Assembly: GCF_003284725.1 (NCBI RefSeq)
Contig: NZ_PGTO01000003.1
Location: forward strand, 1 to 64,000
Origin: Paramagnetospirillum kuznetsovii
GTDB taxonomy: Bacteria > Pseudomonadota > Alphaproteobacteria > Rhodospirillales > Magnetospirillaceae
Length of the DNA stretch: 64,000 bases
Direction: 5' to 3'
Positions 16,844-27,539 of the stretch are shown here, in pieces (the stretch's first letter is position 1; every line of letters begins with the position of its first letter). Below the pieces are notes generated by a model, which was not told the DNA's origin, did not search any database, and saw nothing but the letters and a program-made list of their open reading frames with translations. The translations under genes and the position numbers were made by a program.

Positions 16844-17614
16844 ATGACCAGAACCGAGGCCGACACCATTCTCGACGACGGCGAAAAGCTCTGGCTGGCC
16901 GGAGAAAAGCAACAGGCCCGCGAGGCCTTTCGTCGCGCCCGACTGCGGTACCACGAGACGGAAGACCAGGTGGGGGAGGCCGAAGCCCTGTTGCGCATCG
17001 GCGACCTCGAAGCCGAAACCGGCCATCCGAACTGTGCGCGGGAATCCTTTGTCGAGGCCCGCGCCATTTTCGCCCAGGCCGGCGACCAACGCGACCAAGC
17101 CGCCGTTCTGGTCCGGTTGGCCCGCCTGTCACACCGTGACGGCAATACGGCCGAGGCAGAGGCCAGCTATCTGTCGGCGCTGGAGCTTTACGACAGCGCC
17201 TCCGACCACTCGGGAAGCGGCCATGTGTCACGACGTCTCGGCCATCTGGCCCGCGACGCCGGACGCCAGGACAAGGCGTTGGACCTTTATCGCCAAGCGC
17301 TGACCTATTTCCGACGGAACGGCGACACGCTGGGCGAGGCGCACACCCTGCGCTCGCTGGCCATCATCGCCCGTGGCCTGGGGCAATTGGATCGCGCCAT
17401 GGCCGATTGCGACAAGGCCGTCACCCTGTTCCGCGAGGTGGGCGATCTGCTGGGCGAGGCCAAGGCGACCAGGGCCATGGCCTATATCCTGGCCGACGAA
17501 GGCGACAAGGCGGCGGCCCGCAAGTCCATGCATGGCGCCGCCAAACTGTTCGCCCGAGCAGGCGACACCCGATCCCACGACGAAACCGAGGCCGAGGCGA
17601 AAGCCCTGGACTAG
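16844..17614 (+). CDS. TPR-repeat protein
   Basis: Cytoplasmic protein of 256 aa made of about six tetratricopeptide repeats with recurring G.a.AL..IGDLEAETG, A.YLSALELYD and LGEAKATRAMAY patterns, arranged like the TPR_12/Rapsyn type. TPR stacks bind protein partners; none is evident nearby. The ATG at 16844 overlaps a GGGATGGAG ribosome-site region; an in-frame ATG at 16835 would add three residues. The stop codon TAG (17612-17614) lies inside the left CTAG of a MITE-like element. Confidence 0.8.
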   Translation: MTRTEADTILDDGEKLWLAGEKQQAREAFRRARLRYHETEDQVGEAEALLRIGDLEAETGHPNCARESFVEARAIFAQAGDQRDQAAVLVRLARLSHRDGNTAEAEASYLSALELYDSASDHSGSGHVSRRLGHLARDAGRQDKALDLYRQALTYFRRNGDTLGEAHTLRSLAIIARGLGQLDRAMADCDKAVTLFREVGDLLGEAKATRAMAYILADEGDKAAARKSMHGAAKLFARAGDTRSHDETEAEAKALD

Positions 17615-17683
17615 AGAATAGAGGCGGATTCAGCTTCTCGGTCGAATCGCTTCACGATTCGACCTCAAACCATCCGGCTCCAG
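17611..17683. mobile_element. MITE-like palindromic element, deleted copy
   Basis: Aligned to 10688-10826, this 73 bp copy keeps the left CTAG, lacks the first hairpin, and retains AGAGGCGGATTCAGCTT, a GGTCGAATCG/CGATTCGACC stem (17640-17662) and the right end CATCCGGCT followed by CCAG, a one-base change from CTAG. As with the other copy, a neighbouring gene's TAG stop lies in the terminal CTAG. Confidence 0.65.
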
Positions 17684-17684
17684 G

Positions 17685-18068
17685 CTATTCCTGCTTGGCC
17701 TTGACCAGATCGCCGATGGACACCAGACCGATCACGATGCCGTCGCGCACCACCGGAATATGGCGGCAGCGGGTTTCCGTCATCACGGTCAAAAGATATT
17801 CCAAGTCATCGTCCAACCGGCAGGTAATGACGTCGCGCGTCATGGTTTCGGCCACCGACATATCGATGGAGTCCCAACCGTGCCGCGCCACGGCGCGGGC
17901 GATGTCGCGTTCGGAAAAGATGCCGACGACACCGCCGGTGGGATCGGTGCAGACCACGGCGCCGATGCCCTTGTCCTGCAAAAGGACGGCGGCTTCATGC
18001 ACCGAGCCACTGGGGCTGATGGTGTGAACATTGTCGCCCTTCTTGGCGAGAATTTCCTCGACGCGCAT
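17685..18068 (-). CDS. Two-CBS-domain protein
   Basis: Protein of 127 aa made of two CBS domains: residues about 1-60 (EILAKKGDNVHTISPSGSVHEA through GIFSERDIARAV) and 65-127 (MTRDVITCRLDDDLEYLLTVM through GLVSIGDLVKAK). Stand-alone CBS pairs bind adenine nucleotides and act as energy or redox sensors on partner proteins. The ATG at 18068 is chosen for AAGGGGA just upstream; starts at 18086 and 18113 are possible. No partner is evident nearby. Confidence 0.87.
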   Translation of the reverse strand: MRVEEILAKKGDNVHTISPSGSVHEAAVLLQDKGIGAVVCTDPTGGVVGIFSERDIARAVARHGWDSIDMSVAETMTRDVITCRLDDDLEYLLTVMTETRCRHIPVVRDGIVIGLVSIGDLVKAKQE

Positions 18069-18212
18069 GTAAATCCCCTTGCCCATAAGGACCGGCTTCC
18101 CCCGGCGGCTCAACCTTAGATCAAATTTGTAAATCGATTATGGGTCAAGGCTTCTGATTTTGGTAGAACCATGGTCGACAGGGATAATTGCCGACACGCC
18201 GTGGAATATGGC

Positions 18213-19307
18213 TTAAGCCAAGGCGGGGATGGCGAAGAAGAAGGCGCTGCCCTCGCCTGGCATGGATTCGACCCAAATCCGGCCATGGTGGCTTTGAAGA
18301 ATGCACTTGCAAATGGCGAGGCCGACTCCGGTTCCCGCGTATTCCGACTGATTGTGCAGACGGCGGAAAATCTCAAAAATATCATGGGTGGACGGGGCGA
18401 TGCCGATGCCGTTGTCGCGAACCGCGACGACCCAATCGCCCTCCACCCGCTCTGACGAAATCGATATCGTCGGCGTGACGTCCGGTCGGCGGAACTTGAC
18501 GGCATTGCCGATCAAATTCTGAAACAGCTGCATCATCTGGACCGGATCGCCGACGATCTTCGGCAATTCGCCGACGGTAATCATGGCGCCCGCCTCGTCG
18601 ATGGTGCTCTTCAGATTGCTCAACGCCGCCTTGCAGGCCTCGGCCAGCGGCACGATGGAGGTCGTGTGCTGTCGCGACGACACCCGCGTATAGGTAAGCA
18701 GATCATTGATCAACTCGTGCATGCGCTTGGCCGCGCCGATGATGAAGGACATGTATTCCCGGCAATCGGCATCCATCCGCTCACCGCCTCGGCGTTCCAG
18801 CAATTGGGTGAATGAGGTCAAGGTGCGCAGAGGCTCTTGGAGATCGTGCGAGGCCACATAGGCGAAGCGCTCCAATTCGGTATTGGCCCTGGTGAGGTAT
18901 TCGACGGCCTGTCGCCGTTGGGCACGTTCCGACGCATCCCGGATTTCGCGCTCAATGGCGGGCACCAGCCGGGCCAAGGCGGCCTTGTCGAGGAAGTCAT
19001 GGGCGCCTCGCTTCATCAGCGCGATGGCGTCTTCAACCCGAACCAGCCCCGAAAGAATCAAGAACGGCAAATCCTTGCCGCTGGCTTGCAGGGCGTCGAG
19101 CGCGCCGCCAGCGCTGAAGGCCGGAAGATTGAAGTCGCTGAGAACCACGTCCCAGTCATCCGCCGCCAGCGCGGCCACCATCTGCTCGGCCGTCTCCACC
19201 CGATGAATCATCGGCGCGAAGCCACCCTTCAAAAGTTCGATTTCCACCAGCTCGGCATCGTCGGGCGAATCTTCGACCAACAACACACGCAGCGGCTTTT
19301 CGGTCAT
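18213..19307 (-). CDS. REC-histidine kinase hybrid sensor
   Basis: Cytoplasmic protein of 364 aa. An N-terminal receiver (VLLVEDSPDDAEL acid cluster, LSDFNLP phospho-Asp) is followed by a HisKA domain with H-box ASHDLQEPLRTL and an HATPase_c domain with an N-box, a G1 box (RDNGIGIAPS) and a G2 box (GTGVGLAICKCI). This REC-first order occurs in kinases that take their input from another kinase or from phytochrome-type systems. The ATG at 19307 follows GAGAGGGGG. No cognate regulator is adjacent; PilZ and HD-GYP genes lie divergently next door. Confidence 0.9.
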   Translation of the reverse strand: MTEKPLRVLLVEDSPDDAELVEIELLKGGFAPMIHRVETAEQMVAALAADDWDVVLSDFNLPAFSAGGALDALQASGKDLPFLILSGLVRVEDAIALMKRGAHDFLDKAALARLVPAIEREIRDASERAQRRQAVEYLTRANTELERFAYVASHDLQEPLRTLTSFTQLLERRGGERMDADCREYMSFIIGAAKRMHELINDLLTYTRVSSRQHTTSIVPLAEACKAALSNLKSTIDEAGAMITVGELPKIVGDPVQMMQLFQNLIGNAVKFRRPDVTPTISISSERVEGDWVVAVRDNGIGIAPSTHDIFEIFRRLHNQSEYAGTGVGLAICKCILQSHHGRIWVESMPGEGSAFFFAIPALA

Positions 19308-19510
19308 CGTCGCCCCCTCTCGCCGCCATGGCGGCCCTGGCCCAGCGGTTGCGCTCTGCCATGATAGCAATCATTGGGGGATCTGTCCTCGACCAGATCA
19401 CGCCATGAAAGACGCATTCATTCGACATTTAAATGGGCACTGAATTTCGTTCACTGTTTCCCGATACAACATCGCTTTCAAATCCCCGAAAATATAAGGG
19501 AAGACAGTCC

Positions 19511-19828
19511 ATGGATCGACGCAAACTGCCCCGCAAGGTCGGACAGGGGCTGATTGTCCTGATCGATGGCCGTGCCCATACCGTTATCGACATCTCGACC
19601 GCAGGAATCGCGTTTCAAACCTGCGGCAGCCCGAAGGGAAGCATCGTCAGTTTGAAATTGGCGCAATTGGCGGACATTAGTAACTGCATCGAAGCCAAGA
19701 TCACGGTAGTATCCTCCCAGGAGACCATCACCCGCGGCGAATTCAAACCGACCATGCCCTTGTTGCGCTATATCATCAGCCACATCGGCGAGGCCACCGG
19801 GACCGAACCCGCATATTTCAGAAAATAG
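19511..19828 (+). CDS. PilZ-domain protein (putative c-di-GMP receptor)
   Basis: Small protein of 105 aa that begins MDRRKLPRK and carries VIDISTAGIAFQ, matching the RxxxR and (D/N)xSxxG motifs of c-di-GMP-binding PilZ domains, though the arginine motif is compact. The ATG at 19511 follows AAGGGA; an upstream in-frame ATG at 19433 would add a poorly conserved 26-residue tail. It lies 6 bases before the REC-HD-GYP gene on the same strand, so effector and phosphodiesterase are probably co-expressed. Confidence 0.75.
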   Translation: MDRRKLPRKVGQGLIVLIDGRAHTVIDISTAGIAFQTCGSPKGSIVSLKLAQLADISNCIEAKITVVSSQETITRGEFKPTMPLLRYIISHIGEATGTEPAYFRK

Positions 19829-19834
19829 CGGCCC

Positions 19835-20938
19835 ATGGCGCCACCATCAGGACAAGTTGCCCTCATCGCCGTCGTGGACGCGAACGCTTCCTTCCGCGCC
19901 CAGGTTTCGCAGGCGCTGATGTCGCTTTATCGCGTCAACGAGTATCCCGACGCCGAACGCGCCCTGCACGGGCTGAAGGCGGCGCCGCCGTCGGTCATCT
20001 TGGTCGACGAGCAGACCGCCCCCAGGGGGGGATGCGAATTCATCGCCCAATTGAAGCGCGATCCGGCATTGGCGCAAGTTCCGACCATCCTTACGGCCAA
20101 GCATGAAGCGTCGGTTCTGGCGGAGGCCCTGCGCCAATGCGGCGCCGACGGAAGTCTGACCAAGCCGTTTCGCCGCAGTTCGCTGATCAAGGTCGTCACC
20201 ACGCTGGTCAACAAGCAGGTGGAAGCCGACTGGGAGCACCTTCCCGAACGTGCCAAGGCCGCATTGAAGGGCTCGGTGGAGGTCTTCAACAACATCTCGG
20301 ACTTCATCGCCGCGGGCGAGCCGGTGCCGTTCGACTCGGTCAAGGACGCCTGCGCCCCCCTGATCGACGCCGTTGCCAACAATGACTTCAAGGGCATCCT
20401 GAGCGGCGTGCGCGAACACGACAACTACTCCTATGCCCACAGCATGCGGGTGGCGACCCTGTTGTCGCTGTTCGGCCATACGCTGGGCCTGCCCAAGGCG
20501 GACCAGCTGGTGCTGGCCAGTGGCGGGCTGCTGCACGACGCAGGCAAGATCTCCATCCCCCACGAAGTCCTGAACAAGGCCGGACGGCTGACCGAGGAAG
20601 AGTTCGTGGTGATGAAGTCCCACGTCACCGAGACCATCAAGTTCCTGGACCTCGCCAACGATATCCCCAAGCCGGTCATCATCATCGGCGCCCAGCATCA
20701 CGAGAAGCTGGACGGAACCGGCTATCCGTTCGGGCTCAAGGGTGGCCAGCTCAACGATCTGGCCCGCATGGCCTCCATCGTCGATGTGTTCAGCGCGCTG
20801 ACCGACCGCCGGGTCTACAAGCCGCCCATGCCGGCGGAAGACGCCCTGAAGATCATGACCGACCAGATGGCCCACCACCTGGACCAGCACTTCCTGGCCC
20901 TGTTCAAGACCATGCTGCTGGACGCGGTGGTGGATTGA
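19835..20938 (+). CDS. REC-HD-GYP c-di-GMP phosphodiesterase
   Basis: Protein of 367 aa. An N-terminal receiver domain (residues about 8-125, IAVVDANASFRAQV and SVILVDEQ) is joined by a helical linker to an HD-GYP domain (about 180-355). The catalytic signature includes HSMRV, HDAGKI, HVTET and HHEKLDGTGYP, with metal-binding DVFSALTD. Members hydrolyse c-di-GMP to pGpG/GMP under phosphorelay control. It pairs with the PilZ gene just upstream and opposes the GGDEF genes of the window. Confidence 0.93.
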   Translation: MAPPSGQVALIAVVDANASFRAQVSQALMSLYRVNEYPDAERALHGLKAAPPSVILVDEQTAPRGGCEFIAQLKRDPALAQVPTILTAKHEASVLAEALRQCGADGSLTKPFRRSSLIKVVTTLVNKQVEADWEHLPERAKAALKGSVEVFNNISDFIAAGEPVPFDSVKDACAPLIDAVANNDFKGILSGVREHDNYSYAHSMRVATLLSLFGHTLGLPKADQLVLASGGLLHDAGKISIPHEVLNKAGRLTEEEFVVMKSHVTETIKFLDLANDIPKPVIIIGAQHHEKLDGTGYPFGLKGGQLNDLARMASIVDVFSALTDRRVYKPPMPAEDALKIMTDQMAHHLDQHFLALFKTMLLDAVVD

Positions 20939-20978
20939 GCACGCGCGAAGCGGACCTGACGCCCGCTTCCGCTTCCGC

Positions 20979-22658
<1,680 letters not shown>

Positions 22659-22734
22659 CGGGCGTACTCCGGGCGGGCGTTGGGCAATTGGGGAACTCAG
22701 TAGACGCAAGGCCCGTCCAGGTCAAGGGCGGGTG

Positions 22735-23130
22735 CTACCGGGAAACCACCAGCCGCGTGACGCCGGGCAATTCCGCCAGCATGTCCTCGGCCAGGGTCTT
22801 GGACCATGGGCGGGGATCGGTGAACGAGGCCTGAAGCGCGGCATCCAACCGCATCTGCCAATCATCCACGGGAATCAGGGCGACCCATTGCACCGCCTCG
22901 TCGAAGCGGAAGACCGGTTCCAGCACCTCGCGGGTCATGCGCCAGGGCGTATCGGCCTCGATGCAGCGGCCGGAATTCTGCAACAGACAGCGCGGCCCCT
23001 CGGTGCTCTGGACCAGTATGGCATGACGGCCATGCCCTGCTTCACCGCAGATGGTCCGGGCGAAACGGCGGAACACCGCTTCGGCCAGCGGATCGTTTAG
23101 GGCGCAGCGAAATTCCTCCGGCTTGGCCAA
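22735..23130 (-). CDS. Hypothetical protein
   Basis: Protein of 131 aa with no signal peptide or membrane segment. It contains CGEAGHGRHAILVQS and a cysteine in GRCIEADTPW, and ends in VTRLVVSR. It follows the EttA gene's promoter side and is divergent from rnr. I do not recognise the family. The even amino-acid composition and codon use similar to its neighbours support a real gene. Confidence 0.65.
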   Translation of the reverse strand: MAKPEEFRCALNDPLAEAVFRRFARTICGEAGHGRHAILVQSTEGPRCLLQNSGRCIEADTPWRMTREVLEPVFRFDEAVQWVALIPVDDWQMRLDAALQASFTDPRPWSKTLAEDMLAELPGVTRLVVSR

Positions 23131-23241
23131 ATGCGTCTCCTGGGCAAAGCAGGATCAGAGCATGAGATTGGCACGCGCCACTTGACGGCCATCAAGCGGC
23201 CATTCCTTGCCCCGGCCGCCGTCACCGTCTAGGCTGCCGCC

Positions 23242-25476
23242 ATGAACAAGCCCCCGCACAAAGCGCCCAAGCACGTCCCGATTCCCTCCAAGCAGGAAAT
23301 CCTCGATTTCATCAAGGCCCAGCCGGGACGGGTGGGCAAGCGCGAGTTGGCCCGCGCCTTCAATCTGCGCGGCTCCGACAAGATCGACCTCAAGGCCATC
23401 TTGAAGGAGTTGGAGAAGGACGGCTCGGTGGAGCGCGGCCACCAGAAGCGGTTCTCGCGTCCCGGCGCCCTGCCCGATACCGGCGTGGTCGAGATCATCG
23501 GCACCGATTCCGACGGCGAATTGCTGGGCCGCCCGCTGGCCTGGGAGCATGACGGACGCCCGCCGCGCATCTTCATGGCGCCGTTCCGCCAGGGCGACGC
23601 CGCCCTTGGGATCGGCGACCGCGCCCTGTGCAAGCTGCGCCGTCTGCGCGACGACACCTACGAGGCCCGCGCCATCCGGGTGATCGGCGAGGCCCGCGCC
23701 CGCGTGCTGGGCGTGTTCGAACCCAATCCCGACGGCTCCGGCCGCTTGCGCCCCACCTCGCGCAAGGAAAAGTCCGAATATCTGGTCCCCAAGGGCGAGG
23801 CCAATGGCGCGGTCGCCGGGGAATTGGTGCTGGCCGACATCATGCCCGGCCGCCTCTACGGTCTGCGCCAGGCCAGTATCAAGGAGCGCCTGGGGCTGAT
23901 GGGGGCGCCGCGCTCGGTCAGCCTTGTGGCCATCCACACCAACGACATCCCGTTCGAATTCCCCGACGCCGCCCTGAAACAGGCCGCCGCCGAAGGCGCC
24001 GCCCCCATGGGGAACCGCACCGATCTGCGGAGCATTCCCCTGGTCACCATCGACGGCGAGGATGCGCGGGACTTCGACGACGCCGTCTTCGCCGAGCCCG
24101 ATCCCGACCCCAGCAACGCGGGCGGCTGGCACTGCCTCGTCGCCATCGCCGACGTGTCCTGGTATGTGCGGCCCGACGATGCCCTGGACCGCGAGGGGTT
24201 CAAGCGCGGTAATTCCGTCTATTTCCCCGACCGTGTCGTCCCCATGCTGCCCGAGGAACTGTCCAACGGCTGGTGCTCGCTGAAGCCCGACGAGGACCGC
24301 CCCTGCATGGCGGTGCATTTCTGGCTGGACAAGCTGGGCAACAAATTGCGGCATCGTTTTGTGCGCGGAATGATGCGCTCGGTGGCGCGGCTGACCTATG
24401 CCCGCGTCCAGGCCGCCAAGGACGGCACGCCGGACGAACAGACCGCCGCCCTGCTGAAACCGGTGATCGAGCCGCTGTATGGCGCCTGGAATGCTTTGTT
24501 CCTGGCCCGCAAGGAACGCGGCGTGCTGGAACTGGACCTGCCCGAGCGCAAGGTCGTTCTCGACGAGTCCGGCAAGATCGCCAAGATCGAGGAGCGCGAA
24601 CGCTTCGACAGCCACAAGCTGATCGAGGACTTCATGATCGCCGCCAATGTCTGCGCCGCCGAGACCCTGGAACAGATCCGCCAGCCCTGCATGTACCGCG
24701 TCCACGACCTGCCCAGCGCCGAGAAGCTGGACGGGTTGCGGGAATTCCTCGGCAGCATGGAGCTGAAGCTGGCCAAGGGTCAGGTGCTGCGGCCCGAGCA
24801 TTTCAACCGCATCCTGGAAGCGGTGGCCGACACCCCCAACGCCCATCTGGTCAACGAGGTGATCCTGCGCTCCCAGGCCCAGGCGGTCTATCAGCCGGAG
24901 AATATCGGCCATTTTGGCCTGGGACTGGCCAAATACGCCCACTTCACCTCGCCCATCCGCCGCTATGCCGACCTGCTGGTCCACCGCGCCCTGGTCACCG
25001 GATTGAAGCTGGGCGACGGCGGGCTGCCTGCGGATGCGGTTGCGCAGTTCGACGATTGGGGGCAACACATTTCGATGACGGAACGACGCGCCGCCACCGC
25101 GGAACGCGAAGCCGTCGACCGCTACGTCACCGCCTTCCTGGCCGACCGGGTGGGCGCCAGCTTCAAGGCCAAGGTCTCGGGCGTCACCCGCTTCGGCCTG
25201 TTCGTCAATCTGGAGGGAACCGGCGCCGACGGTCTGGTCCCCATCTCGTCGCTGCCCGAGGATTTCTACGTCCACGACGAGACCCATCACTGCCTGGTGG
25301 GCAAGCGCACCCGCAAGACCTTCCAACTGGGCCAGCGCCTGGACGTGGTGCTGCGCGAAGCCAACACGCTGACCGGCTCCATGGTGTTCAACCTGGACGG
25401 CATGGCGGAACGTGGCCCCACGCCGCCGAAGCGCGGGTCGGCCCCGTTCCGGCCGCCGCGACGGCGGGGACGGTGA
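23242..25476 (+). CDS. rnr: Ribonuclease R
   Basis: 3'-5' exoribonuclease of 744 aa that degrades structured RNA. It has an N-terminal winged-helix (about 15-65), cold-shock OB domains, an RNB catalytic domain with the DGEDARDFDDAV motif holding the Mg-binding aspartates, and an S1 domain near residues 630-710 (VSGVTRFGLFVNLEGTGADG). The C-terminus ends in a short basic PPRRRGR tail, shorter than in E. coli. The ATG follows a GCCGCC stretch without a strong ribosome site. In alphaproteobacteria rnr often follows topA; here it does not. Confidence 0.95.
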   Translation: MNKPPHKAPKHVPIPSKQEILDFIKAQPGRVGKRELARAFNLRGSDKIDLKAILKELEKDGSVERGHQKRFSRPGALPDTGVVEIIGTDSDGELLGRPLAWEHDGRPPRIFMAPFRQGDAALGIGDRALCKLRRLRDDTYEARAIRVIGEARARVLGVFEPNPDGSGRLRPTSRKEKSEYLVPKGEANGAVAGELVLADIMPGRLYGLRQASIKERLGLMGAPRSVSLVAIHTNDIPFEFPDAALKQAAAEGAAPMGNRTDLRSIPLVTIDGEDARDFDDAVFAEPDPDPSNAGGWHCLVAIADVSWYVRPDDALDREGFKRGNSVYFPDRVVPMLPEELSNGWCSLKPDEDRPCMAVHFWLDKLGNKLRHRFVRGMMRSVARLTYARVQAAKDGTPDEQTAALLKPVIEPLYGAWNALFLARKERGVLELDLPERKVVLDESGKIAKIEERERFDSHKLIEDFMIAANVCAAETLEQIRQPCMYRVHDLPSAEKLDGLREFLGSMELKLAKGQVLRPEHFNRILEAVADTPNAHLVNEVILRSQAQAVYQPENIGHFGLGLAKYAHFTSPIRRYADLLVHRALVTGLKLGDGGLPADAVAQFDDWGQHISMTERRAATAEREAVDRYVTAFLADRVGASFKAKVSGVTRFGLFVNLEGTGADGLVPISSLPEDFYVHDETHHCLVGKRTRKTFQLGQRLDVVLREANTLTGSMVFNLDGMAERGPTPPKRGSAPFRPPRRRGR

Positions 25477-25485
25477 TATAGTGTT

Positions 25486-25517
25486 ATCGTCATTCCCGCG
25501 AAAGCGGGAATCTATGA
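25486..25517 (+). repeat. REP-like palindrome (left flank of the foreign gene)
   Basis: The perfect stem ATTCCCGCGAAAGCGGGAAT (25492-25511) is embedded in CGTC...CTATGA. It recurs in inverted orientation, with variants, at 27371-27396 on the other side of the 582-residue gene. Confidence 0.8.
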
Positions 25518-25594
25518 AACGAGAGCACCACAACGCCCTTGCCACCAAAAGAAGAACGCGCATAATGACCTCGGCACTCTGAGGCATTGTAGTT

Positions 25595-27343
25595 ATGTAT
25601 AACTGCCTAGGCTTGGCGCTGGATGGCTGCGGCAACGATCCCGCAGCCCCTGTCAGCGTCTATTTCACACTTGGTGACGTCGTGGCAGCTCTCGGCGTAA
25701 CCCTAATTCTTCCGCAGTTTCTTAAGCCTATTTATCTGCTTCGATTGAAAATTCGCCGCATATCTATGGCCTCAATTTACAGGCTTGTTTTTGCAGGGGT
25801 TTTGCCAATTGCCGTGGCGGCACTCCTCCCTCAGTTCCCAGCATCCCGCACGCCAGTCGTCGGCTATCCACTTTTCTGGGAGTCACTCGGGGCTTTGCTT
25901 TTCGTCGTTGCTTACGCCCTATTGGCATTTGGGTCTTTAAAGCCGATCAGGCTCCGGGCGGGATCAGTAGATCGTTTTGTCCGGGCGAGTGCCGAGTTAC
26001 TGGCAGAGGCCAACGAACGTGACTTTGTTGATTTTGCCACCGACTTCGCCCGGAACCTGCCCGATCTCATTAAGCGTGCAGCCTTCATTGAGCATCGTCC
26101 CGCCTTCAGTGCATTCGAGGCGTTCCGCTACCGGAAACAAATCACGGATGGCCGTTTCGCAGCATCGTTTCTCGGCATTGCATCCGACCCAAAGTTTTGT
26201 GCATCGCTCGTCACATCCTGCCCATGGCAGGCGGCGGACATCATGAACAGCATAACCCGCGAACAGCTTAGCTCCCAATTTGCAGAACGGTTCGTGCAGG
26301 AACTGGCGCGCCAGACCATTTTGCTTGACCAGAGCATGATGTCACGCGAGGTCGGGTATGGTGGCTTCAGCGTGGCCCCCGTGCTGTCGGAAAGCCTCTT
26401 CGGCAATCATTTTATTTCACGGACCTATGATCCGTTTGTAGGCCTTCGCTTCGGCAATCTGGGGACGCCAACAACGGGAATGATGGCGCGGCTGAGCGCT
26501 GCGGCAGAATTAAGCGTGAAAGCCTCATTTCACGAAAAGAGCTATTGGCCTGGACCGAATATCCATCACCTTGAAGACATCTACGAACATGTCTTTCGCG
26601 AGCTCGATAGAATGAAGCGGGGCGATAATCTCGAAGTTGCCCTTCTGGTTGAGGCAAGTTCAGGCGTCCACAGCCTAATCGATATTACACGTGCCCACCT
26701 TGCGGAACTTCCATCAAATCGGCTCCTTCAACTCTATAAGAAAGGTTCGGATCCTTATGATGGCAACAATGTCATCGAGGCCATTGCGGGGCTGATCTAT
26801 AAAACCCTGGAATCTATCTCGAACTCATTTGACGGGATTAACGACCCATTTTGGTCGCATGCCATCGGGGTGTTTATGCACCTATTCCCCTTCGACCCTG
26901 ACGAGCCAGTAGGTATGGACCCGCTTCAGCAGCGGGTTGCGCTCAAGCTCCTCAATAAGCTGCATGAAAATATGGAAGGCTGGTATCCAGCCATCTCCAG
27001 AATATTGCTGGCATGCATGGGACCGTACCAAAAATTCCCCAATATCAAAAACCGCAGCGCCTACGTGGTACTGGACGACGCAATTTATGCTGAGTTGAAA
27101 CATCTGAAGATGCTGGCGACGGGGAATCCTGACAAGTTCAAAGACTTTCTTCCTGGCACAACGCAGTACGACCTCGAAGAAAACACACTGACCCATACCT
27201 ATGCCGGTGGCGCACAGAGCGTCACCAAACTCGACGAAATTGGCCCGAAATCGAAGCCCCTCCGGGGCTCCGAGCCCGGCCCCATTGCTCAACCCGCGCC
27301 AGACGGCGTAACTTTAGTCGGGACTCTACCCATGGCTGGATGA
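25595..27343 (+). CDS. Uncharacterised membrane-anchored protein, probably acquired
   Basis: Protein of 582 aa with about three hydrophobic segments in the first 120 residues (GDVVAALGVTLILPQFL, YRLVFAGVLPIAVAALL, ESLGALLFVVAYALLAFG) followed by a large soluble, mostly helical domain. I recognise no catalytic motif. The gene is visibly richer in A/T and in AT-ending codons than rnr and fliF on either side, and it is bounded by two inverted REP-like palindromes. A stem-loop terminator follows. GAGG lies 11 bases before the ATG, so the start is only moderately supported; an in-frame ATG inside the second hydrophobic region is unlikely. It may be an accessory, perhaps defence or stress, gene, but the sequence shows no function. 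Confidence 0.75.
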   Translation: MYNCLGLALDGCGNDPAAPVSVYFTLGDVVAALGVTLILPQFLKPIYLLRLKIRRISMASIYRLVFAGVLPIAVAALLPQFPASRTPVVGYPLFWESLGALLFVVAYALLAFGSLKPIRLRAGSVDRFVRASAELLAEANERDFVDFATDFARNLPDLIKRAAFIEHRPAFSAFEAFRYRKQITDGRFAASFLGIASDPKFCASLVTSCPWQAADIMNSITREQLSSQFAERFVQELARQTILLDQSMMSREVGYGGFSVAPVLSESLFGNHFISRTYDPFVGLRFGNLGTPTTGMMARLSAAAELSVKASFHEKSYWPGPNIHHLEDIYEHVFRELDRMKRGDNLEVALLVEASSGVHSLIDITRAHLAELPSNRLLQLYKKGSDPYDGNNVIEAIAGLIYKTLESISNSFDGINDPFWSHAIGVFMHLFPFDPDEPVGMDPLQQRVALKLLNKLHENMEGWYPAISRILLACMGPYQKFPNIKNRSAYVVLDDAIYAELKHLKMLATGNPDKFKDFLPGTTQYDLEENTLTHTYAGGAQSVTKLDEIGPKSKPLRGSEPGPIAQPAPDGVTLVGTLPMAG

Positions 27344-27369
27344 AAGTTCCACGGCAGGTCATCGGCTCG

Positions 27370-27400
27370 CATGGATTCCCGCATTCGCGGGCATGACGCG
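27370..27400 (-). repeat. REP-like palindrome (right flank of the foreign gene)
   Basis: The stem TTCCCGC-attc-GCGGGcA (about 27375-27393) reads, on the minus strand, CGTCATGCCCGCGAATGCGG. It is the same element as 25486-25517 in inverted orientation. Confidence 0.75.
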
Positions 27401-27420
27401 TTAAAGCACCGCGAACCAAC

Positions 27421-27446
27421 ACCCGGCAAAAATTGCCGGGTTGTTA
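27421..27446 (+). terminator. Stem-loop terminator after the foreign gene
   Basis: Perfect 9 bp stem ACCCGGCAA-aaa-TTGCCGGGT (27421-27441) followed by TGTT. It is the only terminator-like structure before fliF and probably insulates the flagellar operon. Confidence 0.65.
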
Positions 27447-27539
27447 ACCATCTGTTCAGTGAAGCGGCCTTAGGCTGGCGGTCTGATGCGATGCTGAACG
27501 GCGCATGCGCGCCCGCCCGCCGGTGGTGATGGAGACGAC

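Noticed and set aside
27475-27500. Possible sigma54 promoter before fliF
   Set aside because: TGGCGGTCTGATGCGA has the GG and GC dinucleotides one base too close together for a standard -24/-12 site and the flanking bases do not match.
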